Positions 1-7,520 are shown, counted from the stretch's first letter. The stretch: DNA of 64,000 nucleotides from Kribbella capetownensis (GCF_004331485.1 NZ_SJKD01000002.1:620001-684000); one strand, 5' to 3'. Numbers and translations are program-made. The notes: generated by a model from the letters alone, not told the origin.

Positions 1-2
1 AG

Positions 3-176
3 TCCTTCTACCTGCTGACCATGGGTCTGCTGCTGCGCTGGTACGTGCGCTTCACCCCACAACGCCGCGCTCGGCCCGCTCAGCCCCGCTACAGCGCGGA
101 CGCGCAGCCCGCCGAAGCCAGGCGGCCCGTGATCGTGTTCGCCGCGCCGGCAGACCGGCACGGCCACTCCCGATGA
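3..176 (+). CDS. C-terminal fragment of an unidentified (membrane?) protein, cut by the window edge
   Basis: An open frame runs in from before the window and stops with TGA at 174-176, giving 57 residues. The first part (SFYLLTMGLLLRWYVRF) is hydrophobic and could be the end of a last membrane helix. The rest is a basic, proline- and alanine-rich tail. The gene cannot be named from this piece. It ends 174 nt before the SDR gene and reads in the same direction, so it may be upstream in the same region, but no coupling is visible. Confidence 0.45.
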   Translation, partial: SFYLLTMGLLLRWYVRFTPQRRARPAQPRYSADAQPAEARRPVIVFAAPADRHGHSR

Positions 177-350
177 GTTCCGGTCCTGCGGCTCCGGTCC
201 ATCGCCGCCGGTAAACGGGGATGGCTTCACCCGGTGTGTCGAACTCGCGAACTTGGCATCGACACCCACGTGACCCGCCCGACCTGGACCGACTGTCCCG
301 GCGGAGTGCAAGAAAGTCCGCTGCCACCAAACCAAGACTTAGGAGACCAC

Positions 351-1103
351 ATGCCCACTCAAGACCTATCAGGATCCACGGCCATCGTCACCGGAGCCAG
401 CAGAGGTCTTGGCCGAGGCGTCGCCGGTGCCCTGTCCCTCGCCGGCGCGCAGGTCATCGGCGTCTCCCGCGACCGCACCCAGCTTGACGAGGTGCGCGCC
501 GAACTCGGCGAGAGCTTCACCCCTGTCGTTGCCGACGCGGCGGACCCGGTCGTCGCCGGCCAGCTGATCGACGCCTTGCAGCCGCGGATCATCGTGCTCA
601 ACGCCGGCGCGAGGCCGCTCACCCGGCCGATCCACCAGCACACCTGGGAGACGTTCAGCCGTAACTGGCACGTCGACGTCCAGCAGGTCTTCAACTGGAC
701 CCGCGAAGCGCTGCTCCGCCCGCTCACCCCGGGCAGCACGGTCATCGCGTTCTCAAGCGGTGCCGCCGTCGCCGGCTCCCCGCTCAGCGGCGGGTATGCC
801 GGGGCGAAGGCCGCCATCCGATTCATCGCCTCCTACGCCGCCACGGAGTCCGAGCGGGCCGGGCTCGGGATCAAGTTCACCGCAGTACTCCCGCAGTTGA
901 CGCCCGCGACCGACCTCGGCGCAGCCGGTGTCGCCGCCTACGCCGCCCGCCAAGGACTGGACCTGGCCACCGCACTCGAACGATTCGGCCCGGCCCTCAC
1001 CCCGGAGCAGGCCGGCAAAGCAATCGTCGAGCTGGCCGCCGACCCGAACCTCGGCGACACCGCCTACCTGCTCACCACCGCCGGCCTCGCCACCGCATCG
1101 TGA
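351..1103 (+). CDS. Short-chain dehydrogenase/reductase (SDR)
   Basis: This is a 250-residue classical SDR, an NAD(P)-dependent cytosolic oxidoreductase. The cofactor motif TGASRGLG lies near residue 18, NAG of the central strand follows in VLNAGARP, the catalytic serine sits in AFSSGAAV, and YAGAK gives the Tyr-x3-Lys pair. The ATG at 351 is preferred because AGGAG lies 5 nt upstream; an in-frame earlier ATG at 234 would add residues unlike any SDR N-terminus. The substrate is unknown. The drug-exporter gene starts 25 nt downstream on the same strand, so the two are probably co-transcribed and may serve modification and export of one compound. Confidence 0.88.
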   Translation: MPTQDLSGSTAIVTGASRGLGRGVAGALSLAGAQVIGVSRDRTQLDEVRAELGESFTPVVADAADPVVAGQLIDALQPRIIVLNAGARPLTRPIHQHTWETFSRNWHVDVQQVFNWTREALLRPLTPGSTVIAFSSGAAVAGSPLSGGYAGAKAAIRFIASYAATESERAGLGIKFTAVLPQLTPATDLGAAGVAAYAARQGLDLATALERFGPALTPEQAGKAIVELAADPNLGDTAYLLTTAGLATAS

Positions 1104-1128
1104 CGATCCCAATCTCAAGGAGACAGCC

Positions 1129-2610
1129 ATGAACCAGATCAACCGTTGGCGGGCGTTCACCCTGCTCGCCGTTTCGTTCTTCATGACGATCGTCGACCTC
1201 ACCATCGTCAACGTCGCCCTGCCGACCATCGGTCGTTCGCTGCACTTCTCCGCATCGAACCTGCAATGGGTCGTCACCGCCTACGGCATCGCCTTCGGCG
1301 GGCTGCTGATGCTCGGCGGCCGAGCCGCCGATCTTCTAGGCCGGCGCCGCGTGTTCATGGTCGGGCTGGGGACCTTCACCGCTGCTTCGCTAGCGGCCGC
1401 GCTCGCGACAACGGACTCGTTCCTGATCGCGATGCGCGCCGTGCAAGGAATCGGCGCGGCGATCGTCCTGCCCGCGGCGCTGTCAATCGTGATGAATATG
1501 TTCGGCGAAGGCGCCGAGCGCAACAAGGCGCTGGGCATTTGGGGTGCGCTTGGTGCCGGCGGGGCGACCTTCGGGGCGATCGCGGGCGGGCTGTTCACCC
1601 GGTTCGCCGGCTGGGAGTACATCTTCTTTCTCAACGTGCCGATCGGTGTTGTGGTCCTGATCCTGGTGCCGCGTGTCGTGCCGGAGAGCCGCATCGAGAC
1701 GGCGCGGCGGCGCTACGACCCGTTCGGCGCGGGCTCGGTGACCGGTGGCCTGGTGCTCCTGGTGTATGCGATCTCCAATGCGCCGAAGGTCGGTTGGGAC
1801 TCGACCAGGACGGTCGCCCTGCTGGCCGCCTCGGCGGCGCTGCTGGTCGCGTTCCTGGTCATCGAGTCGCGCGTGCAAGCCCCGCTGGTGCCGCTGCGCA
1901 TCTTCCGGCTCAAGACGCTCGCCGGGGCCAACGCGGTCAGCTTCCTGCTGGGTGCGAGCTTCTTCGCGTACATCTTCATCGGAACCCTGTACATGCAGCA
2001 GGTGCTCGGCTACTCGGCGCTGCGCACTGGCATCACGTGGCTCACCGCGTCGGTCACCTCCGTCGCATTTGCCGGCCTGGCGCAGGCGCTCGTGACTCGG
2101 GTTTCGGCCAAGCTGGTCATGGCCTTCGGCATGACCCTCATCGGTGCCGGTGTGCTCTGGACTATGCAGGTTCCGGTGCACGGCAGCTACTGGGCCGACC
2201 TTGCCGGGCCGTTCTTCATCACCGGGATTGGCACCGCGTTCGCGTTCATCCTGGTGTCGATCGCGGCCCTGGCCGGCGTCGCTGAGCATGAGGCTGGACT
2301 TGCCTCCGGACTGCTGAACACGACCCAGCAGCTGGGCGGAGCGATCGGTGTGGCCGTCGCATCAACCGTCGCCGCAGCCCACACCGGGACGCTGCTGCAC
2401 CACGGCCACGCGGAACCGGCCGCACTGACCGGCGGCTTCCACTGGGCGTTCATCGTGTTGGGGCTGATCGGCCTGGCCGCCGTGCCGATCACTTTCGCGC
2501 TGGTTCGCCAACGCGAACTGGACCTGGCCGTCGCCGCTACCGCATTAACGACGACGCCGGCGCCGGCGCCCGAAGAGCCCGAGCCGGCCACTGATATAGC
2601 CCGCGGATAG
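1129..2610 (+). CDS. MFS transporter, DHA2 (EmrB/QacA) drug:H+ antiporter family
   Basis: The 493-residue integral membrane protein has the length and even spread of hydrophobic segments expected for the 14-helix DHA2 family. Motif A appears as GGRAADLLGRRRVF between helices 2 and 3, and the first helix has the family's DLTIVNVALPTI signature (motif D1). The start at 1129 has AAGGAG 6 nt upstream. An Ala/Pro/Glu-rich cytosolic tail ends the protein. Such pumps export small lipophilic drugs or metabolites using the proton gradient. It follows the SDR gene by 25 nt and is likely in its operon; no regulator is visible next to them. Confidence 0.9.
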   Translation: MNQINRWRAFTLLAVSFFMTIVDLTIVNVALPTIGRSLHFSASNLQWVVTAYGIAFGGLLMLGGRAADLLGRRRVFMVGLGTFTAASLAAALATTDSFLIAMRAVQGIGAAIVLPAALSIVMNMFGEGAERNKALGIWGALGAGGATFGAIAGGLFTRFAGWEYIFFLNVPIGVVVLILVPRVVPESRIETARRRYDPFGAGSVTGGLVLLVYAISNAPKVGWDSTRTVALLAASAALLVAFLVIESRVQAPLVPLRIFRLKTLAGANAVSFLLGASFFAYIFIGTLYMQQVLGYSALRTGITWLTASVTSVAFAGLAQALVTRVSAKLVMAFGMTLIGAGVLWTMQVPVHGSYWADLAGPFFITGIGTAFAFILVSIAALAGVAEHEAGLASGLLNTTQQLGGAIGVAVASTVAAAHTGTLLHHGHAEPAALTGGFHWAFIVLGLIGLAAVPITFALVRQRELDLAVAATALTTTPAPAPEEPEPATDIARG

Positions 2611-2635
2611 GGCCCGATCCCTCAGGAGCTTTCAG

Positions 2636-2818
2636 ATGAAGTACGCGATGTTCATCCACTACAAGCCCGGCTACCACGAGGCGGTGTCCGAGGACGAGCA
2701 AGAGGCCGTGGTCGCCGACCACGGCGCGCTGGCGCAGGACCCCCACGCTCGGAGCAGCGCGCAGCTCCAACCGATCGAGACCGCCACGACCTTGCGCGGG
2801 CAATCCGGCAACTGGTGA
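2636..2818 (+). pseudogene. YCII-related protein, C-terminally truncated
   Basis: The 60 residues from MKYAMFIHYKPGY to the TATTLR segment match the first half of YCII-domain proteins (usual length about 110-120), including the conserved acidic helix SEDEQEAVVADHGAL. The frame stops at 2816-2818 before the TDGPFAE-type second half. I could not see that half in the next 140 nt, so a deletion rather than a single frameshift is likely. A Shine-Dalgarno (AGGAG, 2623-2627) still precedes the ATG. The gene follows the exporter by 25 nt and would be in the same transcript. Confidence 0.6.
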
Positions 2819-2964
2819 AGCGCCCGCGACGCTGAAAAAGGACTCCCCGACGAGTGTGGGGCGCCTCGCTGGTCGGCTTCCTCGGCAAACGTCGATCTCG
2901 CTGAGAAGGCCGCCCGAGGATCGCGTCACATCACAGGATCAACCACTCGAGAAAGAGAAGGACA

Positions 2965-3498
2965 ATGCGCAAGCTGATCGAATCGACCTTTGTCTCGCTC
3001 GACGGTGTCATCGAAGCGCCTGAACGGTGGGCCAACTTCGACGCCGAGGACGCGGCGTCGTCCATGGAGCAGCTGGGCAACTACGACGCGTTCGTCATGG
3101 GTCGGCTGACCTACGAGAACTTCTACGCGAACTGGGGCCACACCGCTGGCAACCCCTACATCGACCTCATCAACGCCATGCCCAAATACGTCGCATCTCG
3201 AACACTGACCGAAACGGCATGGAATGCCACCCTGCTCGGGCCTGACCCATCCAGCGCGATCGCCCGGCTGAAGGACCAGCCCGGCAAAGACCTCATCAAA
3301 TACGGCACCACCCACTTCGACGACACGCTCGTGCGAGACCACCTGATCGACGAGTTCCACCTCTGGATCAGACCCGTCGTGGCCGGCACAGGACGACGGC
3401 TGTTCGAAGACGTGGACACCTCGATGCTCCACCTCAGGCTCACCGACGAAAGGAGGCTGCAGAACGGATCCGTGATCCTCACCTACGCCCCCCGCTGA
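2965..3498 (+). CDS. Dihydrofolate-reductase-like / RibD C-terminal domain protein
   Basis: The 177-residue protein is a single RibD C-terminal/DHFR-fold domain. It opens with RKLIESTFVSLDGVIEAP, has the family's FVMGRLTYENF and KYVASRTL segments, and ends with RRLFEDVD followed by a two-strand C-terminus. Members bind NADPH and reduce unknown substrates; few are characterised. A purine-rich site (GAAAGAGAAGG) precedes the ATG. A second gene of this family lies at 33800-34426 but the two are only distantly alike. It stands after the broken YCII gene, a frequent partner of RibD_C genes in actinomycetes. Confidence 0.85.
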   Translation: MRKLIESTFVSLDGVIEAPERWANFDAEDAASSMEQLGNYDAFVMGRLTYENFYANWGHTAGNPYIDLINAMPKYVASRTLTETAWNATLLGPDPSSAIARLKDQPGKDLIKYGTTHFDDTLVRDHLIDEFHLWIRPVVAGTGRRLFEDVDTSMLHLRLTDERRLQNGSVILTYAPR

Positions 3499-3890
3499 CC
3501 TCAGTCCCGGCGGCCTCCGGCCGTTCACCGCCCGCGACCGCTCTCGGTGTCTTTCCTGAGCAAGAGCAATCGCCTCCGGCGGGGACCTCACGACTCCGGG
3601 ATGACGAGCCCGATTTTGGCCCGCTACGTCGGAGCGGTCGGGGTCCGTCTTCCCGCCCGCCGCTCAGCCCAGTCAGGTCCTACCAGGAGCCACCGGAGGG
3701 GCCAAGGTCGTACGTCCAGTTGGGCGCTCCACCTTGGCCCCTCTGGCGTCGCCTCATCGCGCAACGCGTGGGCTGAACGGCAGATGGGAAGACACAGGGG
3801 TGGTGTCATGCGGAGCGCAGTGCTCAAAGCGCCACGGATCCCGCGTCGGACGAATCTGAAAGGGACGAGACGGCGATGGGTGTGTCGGAG
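3499..3890. other. Intergenic stretch with one hairpin, no gene seen
   Basis: No frame here has plausible protein content. The longest (plus strand, 3547-3942) is rich in Arg/Ser and has irregular third-base use. The only structure noticed is the inverted repeat at 3696-3743, listed separately. Confidence 0.5.
3696..3743. terminator. 13-bp inverted repeat, possible terminator
   Basis: Arms GAGGGGCCAAGGT (3696-3708) and its exact complement (3731-3743) flank a 22-nt loop. There is no T-run. It lies about 200 nt after the RibD-like gene, so it may end that transcript, but it could also be a leftover of a mobile element. Confidence 0.4.
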
Positions 3891-4112
3891 TCAATCGTCG
3901 TCGAACACGACGGTGAACGCACCGCGACCGACAGCGTCCTGACAAAGCTCGGTCTGGAAGGACACAGTGATGATGTCGTCCATGCTGATGGGGTCATCTT
4001 CAGCCAGGGAGTCGCTTAGATGCCTGAAAAGTGCCATGAGCGACTGGTCAGCCGCATCCACCGGTAGGCCGACCGAGAATGACTTGCATTCGAAGCCTTC
4101 AGTAACGAGCAC
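3891..4112 (-). CDS. Small hypothetical protein (73 aa)
   Basis: A GTG-started frame encodes 73 residues, acidic overall (many Asp/Glu, ends VVFDDD), with a plausible helix-strand pattern (ADQSLMALFRHLSDSLAEDD then DIITVSF). Composition is protein-like, unlike the overlapping plus-strand frame. I do not recognise the family. The ribosome site is poor (AGAGGGGG about 18 nt upstream). It lies alone in the gene-poor part of the island, 220 nt from the lectin-like remnant on the same strand. It could be an orphan or a fragment. Confidence 0.4.
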   Translation of the reverse strand: MLVTEGFECKSFSVGLPVDAADQSLMALFRHLSDSLAEDDPISMDDIITVSFQTELCQDAVGRGAFTVVFDDD

Positions 4113-4295
4113 ATCATGACATCACGCGGGCCCCCTCTGAGGTTGCGCTGTGGCAATGCGTAGAGGCTCCAGTTGGTCAAGGCGATCGTGCGCTCGACCG
4201 TGCAGGCGGGGGTCGCCCGTGCGCGCTCAGTTCACTGGTGTTGGGACGTCCGCCGAACCCAGACCCAGTCGTGGCTCCAGGAAACCGGCGAACCG

Positions 4296-4500
4296 CGATG
4301 GTCCGGCAAGAACATCCGGGACGGTGCGCCGGAAACCGAAAGTATCGGCTCAGTGTCGACCGTCTCGTAACCACCCCACACGCCGACCTCTACGTAGGAG
4401 TTGTGCCATAGGACGTTGCCGGAGGGGCGGACGAAGACATCCAACATCCCTGGGCTCCCAGCACATGCCCCAACGCCCGAGAAAACCTCCTCGGGTCCAA
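4296..4500 (-). pseudogene. Remnant of a PLL/tachylectin-like beta-propeller repeat
   Basis: Within a longer nonsense-like frame, about 65 residues look like one and a half repeats of the lectin-type propeller found in secreted actinobacterial proteins: a LDVFVRPSGNVLWHNSY strand set, then WGGYET in place of the usual Trp-Gly loop, then a second strand beginning ILSVSG. Flanking sequence in the frame has no such pattern and no signal peptide, so I read it as a decayed piece of a larger gene. The family match is by eye only. Confidence 0.35.
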
Positions 4501-4683
4501 TCGGCATGTAACTTGACCACGCCATTACAAGCCCCCTCGAAGCGGCGAGCCCTTCTCCCCATTGGCGCTGCGAATGCGACTCTCGCAGCAAACCCTCACA
4601 TCGACCGTGAGGCTCAGACTGGGCCTGACCCGTTTTGACGGACATCCGAGATCAGGAGCTTGTGCTCCGGAAGGATGTCCATC

Positions 4684-4995
4684 ATGGAGTCCATGGGTAA
4701 GAAGAAGCCGCGGCCTCGTCGTTCGTTCACTGCTGAGTTCAAGGCGGAGATCGTCGAGCTGTGTCAGCGTCGTGACCGGTCGGTGGGTCAGGTCGCGAAG
4801 GACTTCGATCTGACCGAGACCGCGGTGCGGGCGTGGCTGAAGCAGGCCGAGCGTGATGCCGGGACCGGTGACGGCGGGTTGACCTCGAGCGAGAAGGATG
4901 AGCTCGCGCAGTTGCGCCGGGAGAACCGGCGGCTGCGCGAGGACGTCGAGATCCTCAAGCGGGCCACGGCTTTCTTCGTGAAGGAGACCCGGTGA
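4684..4995 (+). CDS. IS3-family transposase OrfA (helix-turn-helix subunit)
   Basis: The 103 residues carry the IS3/IS911 OrfA layout: a basic N-terminus with RRSFTAEFKAEIVELC, a helix-turn-helix (SVGQVAKDFDLTETAVRAWL) that binds the element ends, and a leucine-zipper-like coiled coil (ELAQLRRENRRLREDVEILK). The ATG at 4684 is chosen because GGAAGG lies 9 nt before it; upstream in-frame starts are possible. It overlaps orfB by 4 nt, where full elements make an OrfAB fusion by frameshifting. Since orfB is truncated, only OrfA could be made. Confidence 0.85.
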   Translation: MESMGKKKPRPRRSFTAEFKAEIVELCQRRDRSVGQVAKDFDLTETAVRAWLKQAERDAGTGDGGLTSSEKDELAQLRRENRRLREDVEILKRATAFFVKETR

Positions 4996-5192
4996 ACTGC
5001 TACCCGTTCATCGAGGCGGAGAAGGCAGGCGACCACAGCGTGAAGCGGGCGTGTGAGTTGCTGCAGGTCTCCCGTTCCGCCTACTACGCCGAGCGCACCG
5101 GCGGACCGTCACCGCGTGAGCGGCGTGACGCTGAGTTGACCGGAAAGATCATCGAGATCCACGACAACTCCCGCCACACCTACGGGTCACCC
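4992..5192 (+). pseudogene. IS3-family transposase OrfB, N-terminal third only
   Basis: From the GTG at 4992 the frame gives the expected OrfB start: YPFIEAEKAGDHSVKRAC, then SRSAYYAER and the linker to DNSRHTYGSP, where the rve integrase core would begin. Homology stops there; the frame then runs 23 unrelated residues to a stop at 5261. All three DDE residues are missing, so the product would be inactive. Confidence 0.75.
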
Positions 5193-5405
5193 CCAGCAGC
5201 CTGCTGGGTTGTTCCGGGGTGCGCCGGTTGCCCGCGTGGTCGTGACACTGATGAGGCTTAGTCGTTCAGTGCTCGATGTCCTTCTGATGGCCCCTGCGAT
5301 GGATGCGGCATCTGCGCAGCTCTGCAGAGAACGTGTCCAGGGTTTCCACGTTGAGCCGCGCCAGCTGTGTCGACCCGAGGAAGCCGGTGGAGGAGCTGCG
5401 ATCAC
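5188..5405 (-). pseudogene. Tyrosine recombinase (integrase) remnant, core-binding segment
   Basis: On the minus strand, about residues FLGSTQLARLNVETLDTF followed by SAELRRCR match the SAM-like core-binding domain of actinobacterial phage/ICE integrases, where the consensus is close to VETLDSFYAELRRCR. The frame continues as HQKDIEH, a TGA stop, then TTKPHQC in the same phase. In intact relatives this place reads like EHRTxxPHEC, so an Arg codon CGA has become TGA. The piece is cut at about 5188 by the IS3 remnant. The catalytic R-H-R-Y domain is absent. The matching N-terminal piece is at 7128-7351. Confidence 0.65.
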
Positions 5406-5773
5406 CGAGGCGACCGAGGCGCCCAGGAGAGGTGGCCCCGATCACCTCGCGGGTTGTCGATGCGGGTGCTCTATCCGCTGCTGGGCACGGAGAGCTGGCT
5501 GGCCGAGTGCCGCTCGTCGAGCCCCCGAGAGAATTCGGCCCGAAGCCGCCTGAAGATCGTGATCCAGAGTCTTGACTAGTGCTTGATCGTCCAGTCGTGT
5601 GGGTTATGGCGAGTACAACCAAGAGTGCCTTGCCGGGCGGGGTCATCACTGGGCCTGTGCCCAGGAATCCCGCCACTGGCAACCCCTCACCTAGCAGGTT
5701 TCGGGATGTGAAGGTCGGTCAGGCCGTCCGGCCTGTGTCCCGGTTGGAGCAAACGACGCCGAGGAGAAACAGG
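5406..5773. other. Gap between integrase remnant and ferritin-like gene, nothing named
   Basis: No frame here has a recognisable product. It probably holds the promoter of the ferritin-like gene and scrambled island DNA. The minus-strand frame that continues upstream from the integrase remnant loses homology beyond about 5382. Confidence 0.4.
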
Positions 5774-6703
5774 ATGTTCGGGACGAGGTATGTACACGAC
5801 CTGATCGACAGGAGCGCGGAGAATCCGGCGGACCGGCGGCGGTTCCTCAAGAGCGCGACCGCAGCAGGCCTGGGAATGATCGGTGTGAGCGTGGCCGGGG
5901 CGACGGTCACGGCTGCGTCTGCCTCAGCGCAAGACGCCAACTCGATTTCGGACAGCGCGATCTTGAATTTCGCGCTGAACCTGGAGTACCTGGAGGGGGA
6001 GTTTTACTCCTTCGCAGTGCACGGGCATGGACTGCCCGGCAACTTGACCCACGGAACGGGCCGGCGCGGGCCGGTGATAGGCGGCCGCGCGGTCCCCTTC
6101 AAGAGCAGGTCGGTCCGCCAGTTCGCTGCCGAGATCGCCCACGACGAGTTCGACCACGTCCGGTTCCTTCACGCGGCGCTGGGCAGCGCGGCGGTGGCCC
6201 GGCCGACCATCAACATCAAGCAGAGCTTCACCGCCGTCGCGATAGCTGCGGGGCTGATCAAGCCTGGGCAGACGTTCGACGTCTACGCCAATGAGAACAA
6301 CTTCTTGCAGGGCGCGTTCATCTTCGAAGATGTCGGAGTCACCGCGTTCAAGGGCGCCGCGCCGCTGATCAGCAACAAAACCTTCCTGGCCGCGGCCGCC
6401 GGCATGCTGGCGGTCGAGGCATACCACGCGGCGACCATCCGCAGCGTGCTGTTCGACCGCGACCTGGCCCGGCAGGCCAACGCGATCTCGGACGCGCGGG
6501 ACAGCCTGGACGGGCCGAGCGATGATGACCAGGGCATCACCGTCAACGGCACGGCCAACATCGTGCCCGCCGACAGCGACAGTGTTGCCTTTGGCCGTAT
6601 CCCCGGCCGAGTGCTCAACGTCGTCTACCTGACTCCCAAGAAGGCGTCTCGCGGCGGGTTCTACCCGGACGGCGTCAACGGGCAGATCCACACAAGCAGC
6701 TGA
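5774..6703 (+). CDS. Ferritin-like (Ferritin_2) domain protein with Tat-like signal
   Basis: The 309-residue protein starts with a twin-arginine-like leader (DRRRFLKSATAAG then a hydrophobic stretch ending SASA), so it is probably exported folded. The mature part is a Ferritin_2-type four-helix bundle: LEYLEGEFYSF, EIAHDEFDHVRFL, NNFLQGAFIFEDVGV and EAYHAATIRS supply Glu/His candidates for a di-metal site. These proteins are often linked to stress or desiccation, function unproven. The ATG at 5774 has GAGGAG 8 nt upstream; a longer frame from 5579 adds residues ahead of the leader and is less likely. It lies between the two integrase fragments, so it may have come with an insertion. Confidence 0.8.
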   Translation: MFGTRYVHDLIDRSAENPADRRRFLKSATAAGLGMIGVSVAGATVTAASASAQDANSISDSAILNFALNLEYLEGEFYSFAVHGHGLPGNLTHGTGRRGPVIGGRAVPFKSRSVRQFAAEIAHDEFDHVRFLHAALGSAAVARPTINIKQSFTAVAIAAGLIKPGQTFDVYANENNFLQGAFIFEDVGVTAFKGAAPLISNKTFLAAAAGMLAVEAYHAATIRSVLFDRDLARQANAISDARDSLDGPSDDDQGITVNGTANIVPADSDSVAFGRIPGRVLNVVYLTPKKASRGGFYPDGVNGQIHTSS

Positions 6704-6807
6704 CCAGCTCACACCTGCTGCGAGCAGGCGCAGCGTGATCATCGCCACGGCACGTAGCGCGCCTCGAAACCCCTAATGTTGGTATCGGCAAGTCTGGTTG
6801 AACGTGG

Positions 6808-6865
6808 GAGAACCTCCGCATTGGATGTGGCTCGTCTAAGGCCCACTCCAACCACGGAGGTTCTC
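6808..6865. repeat. Hairpin that would hide the IS481 transposase ribosome site
   Basis: Arms 6808-6818 (GAGAACCTCCG) and 6855-6865 are exact complements, and the stem can continue inward with TTGGA/TCCAA and TGG/CCA after small bulges. The right arm contains the GGAGG ribosome site of the transposase start at 6866. Such end-proximal hairpins in insertion sequences block translation from read-through transcripts. Confidence 0.55.
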
Positions 6866-7113
6866 GTGTCCCACGGCAGCGCCCGGCTGACGGTCCACGG
6901 TCCCCGACTGATCGTCAACGCCACCAAGCAGGCCTGCTGACGCGCTCGTCCCGGCCGCACACGGTGCCCACAAAGACCAGCGAACGGGTTGAGCAGAAGG
7001 TCCCGGCTGCTCGCGCCGAGCACCGCGAAGGCCCCGATGTGCTCGGCCCGAAGGTCGGGGTGCCGGCCCGGACCGTGTCTCGGATCCTGCGCCGTCACAA
7101 CTTCGACCGGTAG
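6866..7113 (+). pseudogene. IS481-family transposase remnant
   Basis: The GTG at 6866 with GGAGG 5 nt upstream begins VSHGSARLTVHGPRLIV, the typical IS481 N-terminus. After a stop, the same phase resumes at RSSRPHTVPTKTSERVEQKV and continues to VSRILRRHNFDR, ending TAG at 7111-7113. Between the two blocks the first helix-turn-helix and linker (about 50 residues) are deleted, and the whole DDE domain after the second HTH is missing. The element is dead. It abuts the integrase N-terminal fragment, which it may have interrupted. Confidence 0.75.
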
Positions 7114-7127
7114 CCACGGACCGTCTG

Positions 7128-7351
7128 CGCGTCTTGGGATTTCGCTTCTCATAGATCTGGCTGAGAAGCCGCGTGTGCGCCTTCTCTGCTTCGTTCTCCT
7201 GGCGCGGACCTACCGGGATAACTGCGGTGAGGTAGAGGTCCTTCTTCGTCACTGGGTCCGCGCCGGCATACACGCGAACCTGGAGCGATCCCGACTTGAG
7301 CCGCCGGATCGATCCTCGCTTTCGCTTCGACCTACGCGATCCATCGGTCAC
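7128..7351 (-). pseudogene. Tyrosine recombinase (integrase) remnant, N-terminal arm-binding domain
   Basis: About 74 residues from the start at 7351 (KRGSIRRLKSGSLQVRVYAG, then DPVTKKDLYL and EAEKAHTRLLSQI, ending KRNPKT) match the arm-site-binding N-terminus of the large actinobacterial integrases used by tRNA-integrating elements. Homology stops near 7128, where antisense of the IS481 remnant begins. The start lies 96 nt beyond the 3' end of the tRNA gene and reads away from it, the usual attL arrangement. With the fragment at 5188-5405 it accounts for roughly half of an integrase. Confidence 0.75.
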
Positions 7352-7396
7352 GCACGGACGATATGCACGAGCTCCATGCCACGCAGATCCGGTGTC

Positions 7397-7438
7397 ATCC
7401 GCAGGTCAGGGGGCAGGAGACTGCTCTGACCTGCGGAT
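7397..7438. repeat. 13-bp perfect inverted repeat behind the tRNA
   Basis: ATCCGCAGGTCAG (7397-7409) and its exact complement (7426-7438) are separated by 16 nt and lie 9 nt past the tRNA 3' end, before the integrase fragment. It may be the tRNA terminator (no clear U-run) or paired integrase/excisionase binding arms of an attL site. Confidence 0.55.
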
Positions 7439-7446
7439 TCATGACG

Positions 7447-7520
7447 TAGGGCGGGCGGGACTCGAACCCGCGACCCAGGGATTATGAGTCCCCTGCTCTA
7501 ACCAGCTGAGCTACCGCCCC
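7447..7520 (-). tRNA. tRNA with CAT anticodon (elongator Met, or Ile2)
   Basis: Read on the minus strand the 74-nt gene folds as a normal cloverleaf: acceptor GGGGCGG/CCGCCCT (first pair G-U), D-arm with GCTCAGCTGGTTAGAGC, anticodon loop CTCATAA, T-arm GCGGG-TTCGAGT-CCCGC, discriminator A. CCA is not encoded. CAT serves elongator tRNA-Met and lysidine-modified tRNA-Ile2, and I cannot separate them by eye. The adjacent integrase remnant marks its 3' end as a likely attachment site. Confidence 0.9.

Larger units (their letters stand above)
4624..5192 (+). mobile_element. IS3-family insertion sequence, 3' part deleted
   Basis: The element has an intact orfA (4684-4995) and the first third of orfB (4992-5192). 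The left end is probably near 4624, where TGACCCGTTTTGACGGACAT begins, which looks like an IS3-group terminus. No right end is visible: homology to orfB stops at about 5192 and the next bases belong to a minus-strand integrase remnant. It therefore cannot move by itself. Confidence 0.7.

Noticed and set aside
3547..3942. Plus-strand frame of 131 codons in the gene-poor stretch
   Set aside because: Composition is Arg/Ser-rich and irregular, no ribosome site, and the overlapping minus-strand frame is more protein-like.
1..7351. Second copy of the tRNA 3' end that would mark the other end of the island
   Set aside because: I looked for the TTCGAGTCCCGC segment or its complement in this stretch and did not see it; the far end is probably outside the window or lost.
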